The notes below the pieces were generated by a model. It searched no databases. It was given only the letters and a program-made list of their open reading frames with translations, and had not been told where the DNA came from. DNA of 64,000 bases from Candidatus Sericytochromatia bacterium (GTDB lineage Bacteria > Cyanobacteriota > Sericytochromatia > UBA7694): positions 1 through 64,000 of the forward strand of contig JADMKE010000029.1 of assembly GCA_018780035.1 (NCBI GenBank). Reading direction: 5' to 3'. Below, one piece after another: positions 41,174 to 49,920 of this stretch; the first letter of the stretch is position 1; every line of letters starts with the position of its first letter. Position numbers and translations under genes: made by a program.

Positions 41174-42412
41174 GTGTTAGACACAACGACGTCTCTGGAA
41201 CGTCCTTCTCCACAATGGATCTTTGCCCCAGAAGTGCGGGCCCAAGAAACGCGCCTCTTTGACAGATCGCCTCTGTATCTCGGACCCGCCTGGCACCGTC
41301 CTGAGGGATTTTTAAGGGTTCCCCCTTGGGCCCATGATTTGTATTTGGCCTGTGTACCTGATAAAACCCCAACGCAGCAGCACAGTCCAACCCAAGCTCA
41401 GGTGCGCAGCAATGTCTGTTTGCACTGGCAAGCAGATATTTTGCAGGCCAGTGGGGATGGATTTTTGTCGTTTAACCCGTCGATTCTCTGCAAGAGTCAC
41501 AATGCGGTCTATTCCGCTGAATCGGGCAAATTGCTCAATCCCCATTTGTTTAAACAGTCCTGTACGCATGTTTTGCCTCCTGTGCCGACAGTGGAATGGC
41601 AGGGCTTCCTGTTCAAAGACGCCACTTGGGAGGGACTCAGCAGCCATTTTTCGCTGCGCCAAGAATTGGCACGTGTTGAAGCCGAGACAGGGTCCTTGTT
41701 TCGGGCCGAAGGCTACCGGCTGATGAAAACGATTGAAATGGAACAGGCTGGAAACTGGGCCCTGTTTGTGCTCAATTATCTGGATTTGATGCATGTTGAC
41801 CCGGCCCATTCAGAGACCCTTGCCCAGCTCTGTGATTGCTCTTATGTGCAGTCTTATCCGGGTTTAAATTTCAGTTCAGAGCTGCAGGTACCTGGGCGCT
41901 GGACGGCTGTTCAGCAAGTTGATTGGAAAAAGTCTTGGGGTGAGGGCAGCAGTGAGGGCTGGAATGATCCCGATCATCCCCGACGTGGCAAAGCGGCTTT
42001 TCACCAGTGGGGTAAAATCTACCGTGAAGCCAAAGGCAATCCCCCGCTGGGATCGGTTTGGGCCACGATTTTTCCCCATCTGATGTTGGAGTGGTATCCA
42101 GGGGTCATTGTCATGTCTCAGGTTTTTCCCCATCCCAGTGATCCCACTCGCTGCAAGGTTTACCACGATTTTTATGGCGAACAAGATTTGCTTGAACACC
42201 CCGATTTTTTGGCTGTGCAGCAGGTGGCTTTTCATGCCACTGGCGACGAAGACGAAAGCATGGTCGGCAGCATGTCTCGCAATCTCATGCGTTTTGCCCG
42301 CAGGGGTTTAAACACCCCCACGGGCTTTGTGCATCCCCAATTGGAAGATTGTAGCCCTTTTTATTATGCCCGCCTGATCGAGGTTTTGAGTGAGCTGGGG
42401 GTTACCCTGTGA
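41174..42412 (+). CDS. Rieske non-heme iron oxygenase alpha-subunit-like protein
   Basis: A 412-residue protein with the layout of aromatic ring-hydroxylating oxygenase large subunits. Rieske ligands are Cys82 and His84 (VCLHW) and Cys106 and His109 (LCKSHN), with a spacing of 21 residues between His84 and Cys106, slightly longer than usual. The mononuclear iron site is His207 and His212 in NYLDLMHVDPAH; a third acidic ligand is probably in the C-terminal segment near HPDFLAVQQ. The GTG start at 41174 follows AAAGGGGG. No ferredoxin, reductase or beta subunit is adjacent, so the reaction is unknown. Relatives include choline or amine monooxygenases. Confidence 0.8.
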   Translation: MLDTTTSLERPSPQWIFAPEVRAQETRLFDRSPLYLGPAWHRPEGFLRVPPWAHDLYLACVPDKTPTQQHSPTQAQVRSNVCLHWQADILQASGDGFLSFNPSILCKSHNAVYSAESGKLLNPHLFKQSCTHVLPPVPTVEWQGFLFKDATWEGLSSHFSLRQELARVEAETGSLFRAEGYRLMKTIEMEQAGNWALFVLNYLDLMHVDPAHSETLAQLCDCSYVQSYPGLNFSSELQVPGRWTAVQQVDWKKSWGEGSSEGWNDPDHPRRGKAAFHQWGKIYREAKGNPPLGSVWATIFPHLMLEWYPGVIVMSQVFPHPSDPTRCKVYHDFYGEQDLLEHPDFLAVQQVAFHATGDEDESMVGSMSRNLMRFARRGLNTPTGFVHPQLEDCSPFYYARLIEVLSELGVTL

Positions 42413-42527
42413 TTGAGACCTTGATTGACTTTGGGATTTAACCAAAATTTACGCAATGATTTGCTCTCACTGGGGTATATTAAATAGATAACAGTTATTT
42501 AACTCTGCGATGGACAGGCGATAGCTT

Positions 42528-45500
42528 ATGAGCGTTTCTGGTATTCAGTCTTCTTCGACCTTTGAAAGCCGCTTTCGGGATGCCGTCAAAGACAAAAAAC
42601 TTGAAGCACATGAATACCAGTCACTGAAACAGGAATTTATCCTGCTCAATCCCCAGGGCAATTTTGATGCCTTTTTGAGTGAGCGCCTCTCCAATAAAGT
42701 GGATTTACAGGCCTTGCAGGGGCTGGGCAGCAGCCACAAGGCCACCCCTTTGGCGCTGAATTTTCCGATTGCCGAAGAAAAACTGCGGGTCTACGGCAGT
42801 GCCGATCTGCGCTTGCAAATCACGGACAATAATGGCTTTGCCAACGAAGGCCGCGAGGACCTTTCTGGCAAGGTCAGTGGCAGTATTCAGCTCGGGGGCG
42901 TGACCAGTATCGATGTCCCTGTGCTCGGAAATGTCAAAATGGATCTGCGCGATTTGCGTTCTTATGGTCTGGAAATGGACGACAAGGGTCGACTTTCCAT
43001 GAGTACCAACAGTGCCTTGGGTTGGACCGAATGGCTTTTCTCAAAAAAGATCGACGCCCGGGCTGTGATCCAAGAGACCCTGCGCTCAATGGGGATTGAA
43101 TCCACGATTCGGGAGGAAAACGGCAGGGTCTTTTTTGAACCTCAGAAAATGGCTTTAACCGGTGCCCAGCTCAAGTCTATGGGCATTCAAAGCCCTGTTT
43201 CCCCTGATGCCAAACTCGAAATAGACCTGAGCAAAGGCACACGCCTTGATTTGGTCGGCGGCCAACTTCAGATCAAATTGGAGGGTGCAGAGGTCAAAGG
43301 CAGCAGCAACGCCAAGGCCCCTGCCGCTTCAGCTGAGACCCCTGTTGCTGGCCCCGAAACTGCCGAAGTTGAGTTGCGTGGGGCAGCCGCTTATACCGAA
43401 ACCACCGATGGCAATGGTCAGACCCTGACCCGCTTGCAAGGTCAGGAGCTGGAGGCCAAGCTCAAAATGGATGTCAAAACCCTGCAAGAGATTCAGAAGC
43501 GGCTTGTGGCCGAAGACCCTTCAACAGGCCCCTTACACGCCGACTTGCGGGCTGCTGGCCTGAGTGCAGAAACGATTGAACAGATCAAATCGGGCTCTCA
43601 GGAATTGTTGGAGCGCCTCTTGCGCGATCCCAAAAGCAAAATTGAATTGGCTTTAAAGGCCCAAAGTCTCACCCTGGGCAGTCGCCAAACGCATATCACC
43701 CGCGAAGGCGTAGAAAAACTGCAAAAAATTCTCAAAAGTGAAGACCCCCAAAGCGGGGCCGTTCATGTCGCTTTGCGCAAACTGGGCTATAGCGAGGACT
43801 TTATTCAACGTCTGCGTGAAGACAGTCCCGCCGACCTGGAAGCCCTGGGTAAATTGCCCCCGGATAGCGCACCTGCTTTGGTGGAAAATGCCCGCAAACT
43901 CGAAGGCTTGATGCAGCGGGCTGAGTTTAACCAGATTCTGGCTTTGGATCTCTCAGCCCAAGGGGTCTCGGCAACGATCACCAGCCGTGATGAATATGGC
44001 CGCCAGACGGGGCAGGTTGATGTCAGCGCCGAAAATCTGACTGCTTCGATCGAGGCGCAGCGCAAGCGACTCGATGCCCAGGGGCTGAAAGGGGAAGCCC
44101 GGGGTGAATTGACCCTGACCCCCGCTGATGTCAAATTGGTGGAGACCAAATTGGCAGAGTACAAAGCACTGGTGCAACAAAAACTCAAAGAACTGGGTTT
44201 TACAGGGGAGCAGTTTAACCAAATTTTGCAAATGCTCTCCAAAGACAATTTGCAAGCGATGTTGGCTTCTGCCACCCCTGGCAAAATCACTGAATTGGCG
44301 GGTAAGCTGGGTATCAACGAAGCCCAGACCCGCAAATTGGTCGACTTTTTTAATACCGACACGGTGCAAAAAAGTGTGGATGATCTCTTTCGTTTGACCA
44401 AAGCGCTGGGCGAAAATGCCCGTGTGACGGGCCAAGCCAGTTTTAGCTTGCAAAGTCTCGGTTGGAGCCAAGACGATCAGGCCACTTTAACTGAATTGTC
44501 TGGCCTCGCTACCAAGGTTTCTGTTGCAGGCAAAACCCCAGGGGGTTCTACCGCTCAGGCCACAGTTGAAACACAAACAGACAAAGTTTCAGTCAATCAG
44601 CCCGCGCCGGGAACCCCTCAAGACCCGACCAAGCCAGTGGTTGAGGTTGGCAAGACCACGGTCAATGCGAATGCTGAGGGTAAAATTTATACCACGGAAG
44701 GCAAACCTGTTCCGCCCGAAAAACTCAAAGAATTGCTCTCGCAAGAGGAAATCACGGCTTTTTATCACGGGGCCGTGGGTGAGGCCCGCGCTTTGGAACG
44801 CCATTCGGGGGTGCCCGCTTCGGTTTTGTTGGCTGGGGTGGTCTCACAATACCGCAAAGCCAGTCCCGAACAAAAAGCCCAATTTGATGTCAAACAGGCT
44901 CTCGAAAATCAGGCCCAGCAGCTGATGGACCGCTACCCCCGCGCGACAGACAATTTCCGGCGCACGGGCAAGGTTGAAGACTATTTAAAAGAAACCGCAG
45001 ATCGGGGCTTTAAGGTCTCTGACACAGTTCAAGAAATCGCCCACAGCCGCAAAGATATTCAGGCCGGGGCGCATCTGGGCAGTGCGGGTGCAGAAGTCGG
45101 TGCCCATGGTGCTGTCACGGTCAAGCCTGGCGAATTCAGCGTGAGCCAAGAGACCCGCGACGAAACAGGCAAACCGGTGACCGCCACCCAGATCAGTGGC
45201 AATTTTGGCGAATTGAGTATGGCCGAGCGGCCCGAAATGTTACAGGCTCTGCAAGACAGCCTGAAAAAACAATTTTCAATGCCGCAAAATGACCGTCCCA
45301 TGCAAAATTATTTGAACAAAACGCTGGGGCTGAGTTTCGACCAGATCAAAAAAATTCGCTTGGCCAAACCCGAAGAGCTGGCTGCGATGCTCAAAGACCC
45401 TCAGCAAAAGGCCCAATTGGCGCCCCTGCTTAATAGTCTCAAAGCAGCTTCTTTTAATCTCAGAGCCCACAGTGAGGCCCAGGGCCAAGCCACCACCACT

Positions 45501-46541
45501 GCCCAGATCAGTGCCCAAGATTTGCAAGTCGATGGCCGTGGGACCCTCAGTCTCTCGGGCTTGAGCGCAGACATTGTCAATGGTCAACTCACCTTTAAAG
45601 GCAAATTGGGCAAATCCCAAACCAATTCGGACTATACAGAATTGGGCGACCTCCAGGTCGAGATCAAAGGTGTTGGGGTCGATGCCAAGATCAGCTCCCC
45701 AGATTTGCGTATTTTGGGTTCGGGCCAAGCCAGCGGAACCGTTTCTGCCAGTGGTAAAGTGCAAACGGCAGGCAGTACCACCTCTGCCGATCTCTCTGGC
45801 AAAGTGGAGGTCACTCTCAACCAGGGCAAAGTGATGGGCACCCGTCTCAAAGACGGGCGTCTGCTGGCTGAAATCGATATGAAAACCCTGCAAGAGATGA
45901 TCAAAACAGACCCCCATGCTCAGGCGATTCTCGACGGCTTGGCTCGCCAAGGCGTGAGTTTGTCTCCGGGTCAGAAGATCAAAGTGGTGCTCAAGGAGGG
46001 AGATATCCAAAATGGCAAATTCAGTGGCAAATTGGAATTGCCTGATGTGCGCACCAGCTTTGGCCGCATGTCGCTCAGCCTGGATATTCGTGGCGACCGC
46101 AAAGGCACCGATCTTTGGGGCAACGTTAAATTTCGCCCAAGTCCGGCAGAATTGGGGAAAATGCTTGATCTCCAGCTTAAACAGGCTCTGGATCAAAACC
46201 CCAGCGGCAGCCAGATTGGCAATAATAAAGCCACCTTCGATTTTCAGCAAATGCTGGTGGATGCCAAAATCTCTGTCAGCGCTGACGGCAGCAATATCTA
46301 TCTCAATGTGGATCAAGCCAAGCTGTTTTCGCTCTTTGATGTGAGCAATATGGCCACGCGCAAGCTGAGGGAGCAGTTGGAAGCTCAAGGCGTGCGTTTG
46401 CGCCAAGAAAATGGGCGCTTGGTGCTGCCCGTGATCGCCTTAAACACCCTCTTGCAGAACCAACTGCCCAAAGGCACCCGTATTGAGGGGCTGGGTTATC
46501 AAAATGGGGTGGTCAGTGGTGCCTTTAGTTATCGCAGCTAG
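42528..46541 (+). CDS. 1337-residue repetitive protein of unknown function
   Basis: This is the largest gene of the window. It has no signal peptide or membrane span. Residues 1-65 are helical (FESRFRDAVKDKKLEAHEYQ). Residues 75-255 are beta-rich, with a segment (IDARAVIQETLRSMGIES, then ENGRVFFEPQKM) that recurs near the C-terminus (ATRKLREQLEAQGVRL, then ENGRLVLPVI). Several helical units of the form KTLQEIQKRLVAEDPSTG, EKLQKILKSEDPQSG and KTLQEMIKTDPHAQ repeat in between. A Gly/Ser/Ala-rich beta segment (SGTVSASGKVQTAGSTTS) lies near 1070. The pattern suggests duplicated bowl-like lipid-binding or structural modules (LmeA/AsmA-like), but this is only a guess. Confidence 0.82.
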   Translation: MSVSGIQSSSTFESRFRDAVKDKKLEAHEYQSLKQEFILLNPQGNFDAFLSERLSNKVDLQALQGLGSSHKATPLALNFPIAEEKLRVYGSADLRLQITDNNGFANEGREDLSGKVSGSIQLGGVTSIDVPVLGNVKMDLRDLRSYGLEMDDKGRLSMSTNSALGWTEWLFSKKIDARAVIQETLRSMGIESTIREENGRVFFEPQKMALTGAQLKSMGIQSPVSPDAKLEIDLSKGTRLDLVGGQLQIKLEGAEVKGSSNAKAPAASAETPVAGPETAEVELRGAAAYTETTDGNGQTLTRLQGQELEAKLKMDVKTLQEIQKRLVAEDPSTGPLHADLRAAGLSAETIEQIKSGSQELLERLLRDPKSKIELALKAQSLTLGSRQTHITREGVEKLQKILKSEDPQSGAVHVALRKLGYSEDFIQRLREDSPADLEALGKLPPDSAPALVENARKLEGLMQRAEFNQILALDLSAQGVSATITSRDEYGRQTGQVDVSAENLTASIEAQRKRLDAQGLKGEARGELTLTPADVKLVETKLAEYKALVQQKLKELGFTGEQFNQILQMLSKDNLQAMLASATPGKITELAGKLGINEAQTRKLVDFFNTDTVQKSVDDLFRLTKALGENARVTGQASFSLQSLGWSQDDQATLTELSGLATKVSVAGKTPGGSTAQATVETQTDKVSVNQPAPGTPQDPTKPVVEVGKTTVNANAEGKIYTTEGKPVPPEKLKELLSQEEITAFYHGAVGEARALERHSGVPASVLLAGVVSQYRKASPEQKAQFDVKQALENQAQQLMDRYPRATDNFRRTGKVEDYLKETADRGFKVSDTVQEIAHSRKDIQAGAHLGSAGAEVGAHGAVTVKPGEFSVSQETRDETGKPVTATQISGNFGELSMAERPEMLQALQDSLKKQFSMPQNDRPMQNYLNKTLGLSFDQIKKIRLAKPEELAAMLKDPQQKAQLAPLLNSLKAASFNLRAHSEAQGQATTTAQISAQDLQVDGRGTLSLSGLSADIVNGQLTFKGKLGKSQTNSDYTELGDLQVEIKGVGVDAKISSPDLRILGSGQASGTVSASGKVQTAGSTTSADLSGKVEVTLNQGKVMGTRLKDGRLLAEIDMKTLQEMIKTDPHAQAILDGLARQGVSLSPGQKIKVVLKEGDIQNGKFSGKLELPDVRTSFGRMSLSLDIRGDRKGTDLWGNVKFRPSPAELGKMLDLQLKQALDQNPSGSQIGNNKATFDFQQMLVDAKISVSADGSNIYLNVDQAKLFSLFDVSNMATRKLREQLEAQGVRLRQENGRLVLPVIALNTLLQNQLPKGTRIEGLGYQNGVVSGAFSYRS

Positions 46542-46605
46542 AGCCGCTCACTGAGCCCCAAAATATGGTACGCTGTATGCGATTCTCAGAGAAAAAGGAA
46601 CTACT

Positions 46606-47742
46606 ATGAAACTGCATGAATTTCAGGCCAAAGAAGTCTTCACCAAATACGGTCTGCGCATTCCACAAGGCATACCCGCTTTTAGCGTGGCAGAAGTCAA
46701 AGAGGCTGTTCAACGCCTGAGCCAAGCCAATCCCTCCTTGCAAAAAGTGGTCTTGAAGTCCCAGGTCCATGTCGGTGGACGTGGCAAAGCCGGGGGCATC
46801 AAAGTTGTCAACCTGAGTGACGCTGAAGCGGTATCTGAAACCCTCTTTGGTATGGATATCAAAGGGTTACCCGTGCACAAACTCTTGGTTGAAGAGGCGA
46901 TCAATATCGCCAAAGAGTATTATGTCGGTATTACCCTCGACCGCAACGCCCGCAAGACTATTTTAATGGCCAGCTCCATGGGTGGCGTGGATATCGAAGA
47001 AGTGGCAGAAAGCCATCCCGAAGCGATTATCAAGGTCTGGGTTGATCCCAATATCGGCTTGACCGACTACCAGATCAAACAGGTCATCTACGGTGCCAAT
47101 TTGCCCGCAGAATCGGCTGGTTTTATCAAAGCGCTCTACAAGATTTATACCGAAAATGACTGTTCAATTGCCGAGATCAACCCCCTGATTGTGACTGCCG
47201 ACGGTCAGGTGATTGCTGGAGATGCCAAAATTGACATCGATGACAATGCCCTCTTCCGTCACAGTGAGCTGCTCAGCTACCAAGACCCGGCTGAAGTCGA
47301 CCCCAATGAACTCGACGCCAAAGCGGCTGGCCTGACCTATATCGAACTCGAAGGTGATATCGGCTGTGTGGTGAATGGTGCTGGTTTGGCCATGGCGACC
47401 ATGGACGCAGTCAAATATGGCGGCGGCCAACCTGCCAATTTCTTGGACATCGGCGGCTCTTCCAACCCCGCCAAGGTCACCGCAGCCATGAAAATCCTCA
47501 AACGCAAGAACGTCAAAGGGATTTTGTTTAATATCTTTGGCGGGATTACCCGTTGTGATGATGTTGCCAAAGGCATTATCTCAGCCCTCGACAGCATGGG
47601 CGGCATCGATATTCCCCTCGTGATTCGTCTGACGGGTACCAATGAGGAATTGGCCCGTGAAATCCTCACAGCCAAAGGCATCAACGCCGGTTCTTCGATG
47701 ACCGATGCTGTCAGTGAGATTATTAAGCTAACCAAAGGTTAA
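46606..47742 (+). CDS. sucC: Succinyl-CoA ligase (ADP-forming) beta subunit
   Basis: A 378-residue subunit that binds nucleotide and CoA-linked succinate in the TCA cycle. The ATP-grasp domain starts MKLHEFQAKEVFTKYGLR and shows KSQVHVGGRGKAGGIKV. The C-terminal domain carries DIGCVVNGAGLAMATMDAVK and NILFNIFGGITRCDDVA-type motifs. AAAAAGGAAC precedes the ATG. The alpha subunit gene sucD, normally directly downstream, is absent here; a subtilase gene follows. The partner must be elsewhere in the genome. Confidence 0.96.
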   Translation: MKLHEFQAKEVFTKYGLRIPQGIPAFSVAEVKEAVQRLSQANPSLQKVVLKSQVHVGGRGKAGGIKVVNLSDAEAVSETLFGMDIKGLPVHKLLVEEAINIAKEYYVGITLDRNARKTILMASSMGGVDIEEVAESHPEAIIKVWVDPNIGLTDYQIKQVIYGANLPAESAGFIKALYKIYTENDCSIAEINPLIVTADGQVIAGDAKIDIDDNALFRHSELLSYQDPAEVDPNELDAKAAGLTYIELEGDIGCVVNGAGLAMATMDAVKYGGGQPANFLDIGGSSNPAKVTAAMKILKRKNVKGILFNIFGGITRCDDVAKGIISALDSMGGIDIPLVIRLTGTNEELAREILTAKGINAGSSMTDAVSEIIKLTKG

Positions 47743-47776
47743 CAAAGGTTAATTTTTTTCGCTTCCAAGGCGCAAG

Positions 47777-47810
47777 ACTCCAAGAAAACTCCCGATAGTT
47801 ATCTTGGAGT
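47777..47810 (+). terminator. Possible terminator after sucC
   Basis: ACTCCAAGA (47777-47785) pairs with TCTTGGAGT (47802-47810) around a 16-nt loop, followed by TTGCTTAATTT. It is AT-rich and weak. Confidence 0.4.
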
Positions 47811-47843
47811 TTGCTTAATTTAATGTTAAACTCCAAAATCCCG

Positions 47844-47890
47844 ACTGAACAATACCAACTGAACAATACCAAGAGAACCCAGGAGAACCC
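47844..47890. repeat. Short tandem repeats before the subtilase gene
   Basis: ACTGAACAATACCA occurs twice head to tail (47844-47857, 47858-47871), then GAGAACCC twice (47873-47880, 47883-47890), right up to the ATG. The second GAG serves as ribosome-binding site (AGGAG at 47881-47885). Confidence 0.85.
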
Positions 47891-49231
47891 ATGAAAACAA
47901 GCGTCCAGCTTACGACCCTCGCAGCCCTTACCACCACCGTACTTGCCGCCTGTAGTCCCCAGACTCTTTTGCCACTTGGCAATGGCAATCAAGCCGCCCT
48001 TAATACAGGTGTGAACAGCTTCGCAACGTCCCAGAGTGGCGAGCAGATCGTTCCTGGCAAAGTGCTCGTCAAATTCAGAGCCGGACGCGGCGGTACCATC
48101 AACAGTGCTTCGCTTGCTCAAATGGGTGTTCAACGCTCACGCAGTTTGGGTGCGGTTAAAAACAACCTCGAAGTGATGGCGATTACGGGCAAACAATCCC
48201 CTGAGCGCATTGCAACCGAGTTGGAAAAAAATCCAGCGATTGAATTCGCTGAACCCGTTTTTACGGTGCCTTTTCCAAAGGTTTTGCGTGCCAGTGAAGA
48301 TACCCCACCTGCCGACAATGCAACTTACCCCAATGATGCCCTTTTCCCTCGTCAATACGCGCACCAAGTGGCCAAATCTCAGGGTGGCTGGGCGATTCAC
48401 CGGGGCAATCCCAAAGTGGTACTCGGCATTGTCGATTCTGGCCTGGATATCAACCACGTAGATCTCAAAGCCAAAGTGGTCGGCACCTACAACTCCGCTG
48501 ATGGCAACCCCGAATCTGTGGACCACGTGGGCCATGGGACCCACGTTGCAGGTATTTCTGCAGCCCTGACCAACAATACCCTGGGTGTGGCTGGCGTCGC
48601 CCCTGAGTGCAGTATTTTGGCTGTCAAAGTGGCACCCGGCAATAGCAGCTCTCCCACCACCGATGGCATTGCCAACGGCATTCTCTATGCCATGGACAAA
48701 GGCGCACAGGTGATCAACCTGAGTCTGGGTTCACGCCGTGAATCTCAGGCGATTACCGATGCTGTCAAACAGGCTTTGGCCCGCAATGTGGTTGTTGTCG
48801 TGGCCATGGGCAACGACAGTGGCAATATCAAAAGCTGGCCTGCAGCCGTGCCCGGCGTAATTGCGGTGGGTTCGACCGACAACCGTGACCAGCGTTCGCG
48901 CTTCTCCAATTATGGCGATTGGATCACTGTGACTGCTCCCGGTTCGGATATTCTCTCGACCTTCCCGCTCAATACCAATCTGATCGGCCAAAAAGAATAC
49001 GGCGCAATCAGCGGCACCTCAATGGCTGCACCCTTTGTGACCGGGCTGGCGGGTTTGATCCGCAGCAAATATCCCGGTCTGAGCAATGTGGATGTCAAAC
49101 GGGCGATTGAAATGTCGACAGACGACCTGGGCAAACCGGGCTTTGATCCCGAATTTGGTTTTGGCCGTGTCAACGTTGCCAAAGCCCTCAGCCGCGCAGG
49201 TGAATTGGCCACCGCCTCAGTGCGCCGCTAA
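47891..49231 (+). CDS. Subtilisin-like (S8) protease lipoprotein
   Basis: A 446-residue protease. The signal peptide ends TTTVLAAC (LAAC lipobox). A linker with NTGVNSF follows, then an I9-type inhibitor prodomain (VPGKVLVKFRAGRGG; IEFAEPVF). The S8 domain has the Asp in LGIVDSGLDINH, the His in GHGTHVAGI and the Ser in SGTSMAAPFV; the oxyanion Asn is in VAMGNDSG. The C-terminus ends after the catalytic domain at TASVRR. It should mature by cutting its prodomain at the cell surface. It has its own leader with tandem repeats and a strong terminator. Confidence 0.95.
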   Translation: MKTSVQLTTLAALTTTVLAACSPQTLLPLGNGNQAALNTGVNSFATSQSGEQIVPGKVLVKFRAGRGGTINSASLAQMGVQRSRSLGAVKNNLEVMAITGKQSPERIATELEKNPAIEFAEPVFTVPFPKVLRASEDTPPADNATYPNDALFPRQYAHQVAKSQGGWAIHRGNPKVVLGIVDSGLDINHVDLKAKVVGTYNSADGNPESVDHVGHGTHVAGISAALTNNTLGVAGVAPECSILAVKVAPGNSSSPTTDGIANGILYAMDKGAQVINLSLGSRRESQAITDAVKQALARNVVVVVAMGNDSGNIKSWPAAVPGVIAVGSTDNRDQRSRFSNYGDWITVTAPGSDILSTFPLNTNLIGQKEYGAISGTSMAAPFVTGLAGLIRSKYPGLSNVDVKRAIEMSTDDLGKPGFDPEFGFGRVNVAKALSRAGELATASVRR

Positions 49232-49244
49232 CTTTTAAATAGCC

Positions 49245-49287
49245 AGAACCCGGAAGTCATTTGACTTCCGGGTTCTGTTGTTTTTTG
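49245..49287 (+). terminator. Strong terminator of the subtilase gene
   Basis: AGAACCCGGAAGTCA (49245-49259) and TGACTTCCGGGTTCT (49262-49276) are perfectly complementary, followed by GTTGTTTTTT. Confidence 0.92.
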
Positions 49288-49348
49288 CTTGGACTCAATA
49301 CTTGGACTCAATACTTGGACTCAATACTTGGACTCAATACTTGGACTT
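49288..49348. repeat. 13-bp tandem repeat array
   Basis: CTTGGACTCAATA is repeated four times without error (49288-49339), plus 9 bp of a fifth unit. It lies between the subtilase terminator and the 3' end of the converging lipoprotein gene. It is a likely variable-number site. Confidence 0.95.
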
Positions 49349-49359
49349 ACTACTGGGGC

Positions 49360-49851
49360 TTAATTATCGACGCCAGCCACTTTCCATTGACCTTGGGCAT
49401 CGCGCTGCAAGATCAAAAAGCCCCGGTCGGTATCGTCTTCGATCTGGAGTTCAGCCACGATCAGATAATGATGGGTAAACCCCTGTTCTTTGAGCGATGC
49501 GTACATATCAGGCTTCCAGAGGCGCAGATCTTCCATGCTGTAAAAACGCATGCTCTGAATGCCAATTTTCATCGGTTCTTCTTCTTCGAATTCTTCGGCC
49601 AATTCATTCATGAGTTCGGCACGGGTCTGATAGATCTCGCCTTCGGCCAGAAAGGGAAAGGCCGAGAGATCCAGTACCTGCTCAATGTGCAATTGTGAGA
49701 ATTCTGAAATATAAGCTTTGGCCACGGCATAAGCTGCCGCTTTCTCGCTGGGATTGTCTTCGATTGGAACCTGTTTCTGGGTACAACCCGTGAAACTGAG
49801 AGAGAGGCAAAAGAGAGCGGTGAGCACCCCATTCAAAACGCGTTTCTGCAT
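49360..49851 (-). CDS. Small acidic lipoprotein of unknown function
   Basis: A 163-residue lipoprotein with signal peptide MQKRVLNGVLTALFCLSLSFTGC, lipobox FTGC. The mature part is acidic (ELAEEFEEEEPMKIG) and ends in a beta segment (HHYLIVAELQIEDDT, RGFLILQRDAQGQWKVAG) that resembles the NTF2/DUF4878-like fold of small periplasmic lipoproteins. The stop lies beside the 13-bp tandem array. It is divergent from the GT2 gene. Confidence 0.78.
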   Translation of the reverse strand: MQKRVLNGVLTALFCLSLSFTGCTQKQVPIEDNPSEKAAAYAVAKAYISEFSQLHIEQVLDLSAFPFLAEGEIYQTRAELMNELAEEFEEEEPMKIGIQSMRFYSMEDLRLWKPDMYASLKEQGFTHHYLIVAELQIEDDTDRGFLILQRDAQGQWKVAGVDN

Positions 49852-49920
49852 GGTCTAAGTTGCTTCCTTGTCTTGCGTGTTAAAAACCTCTCTTATGGTA
49901 GCATAGAGTGAGGATTTGCC

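Noticed and set aside
45276..46406. 376-codon minus-strand ORF inside the 1337-residue gene
   Set aside because: Antisense shadow of a long GC-biased frame; no ribosome-binding site or recognisable product.
49288..49348. CRISPR-like array
   Set aside because: The 13-bp units are contiguous with no spacers; no cas genes are present.
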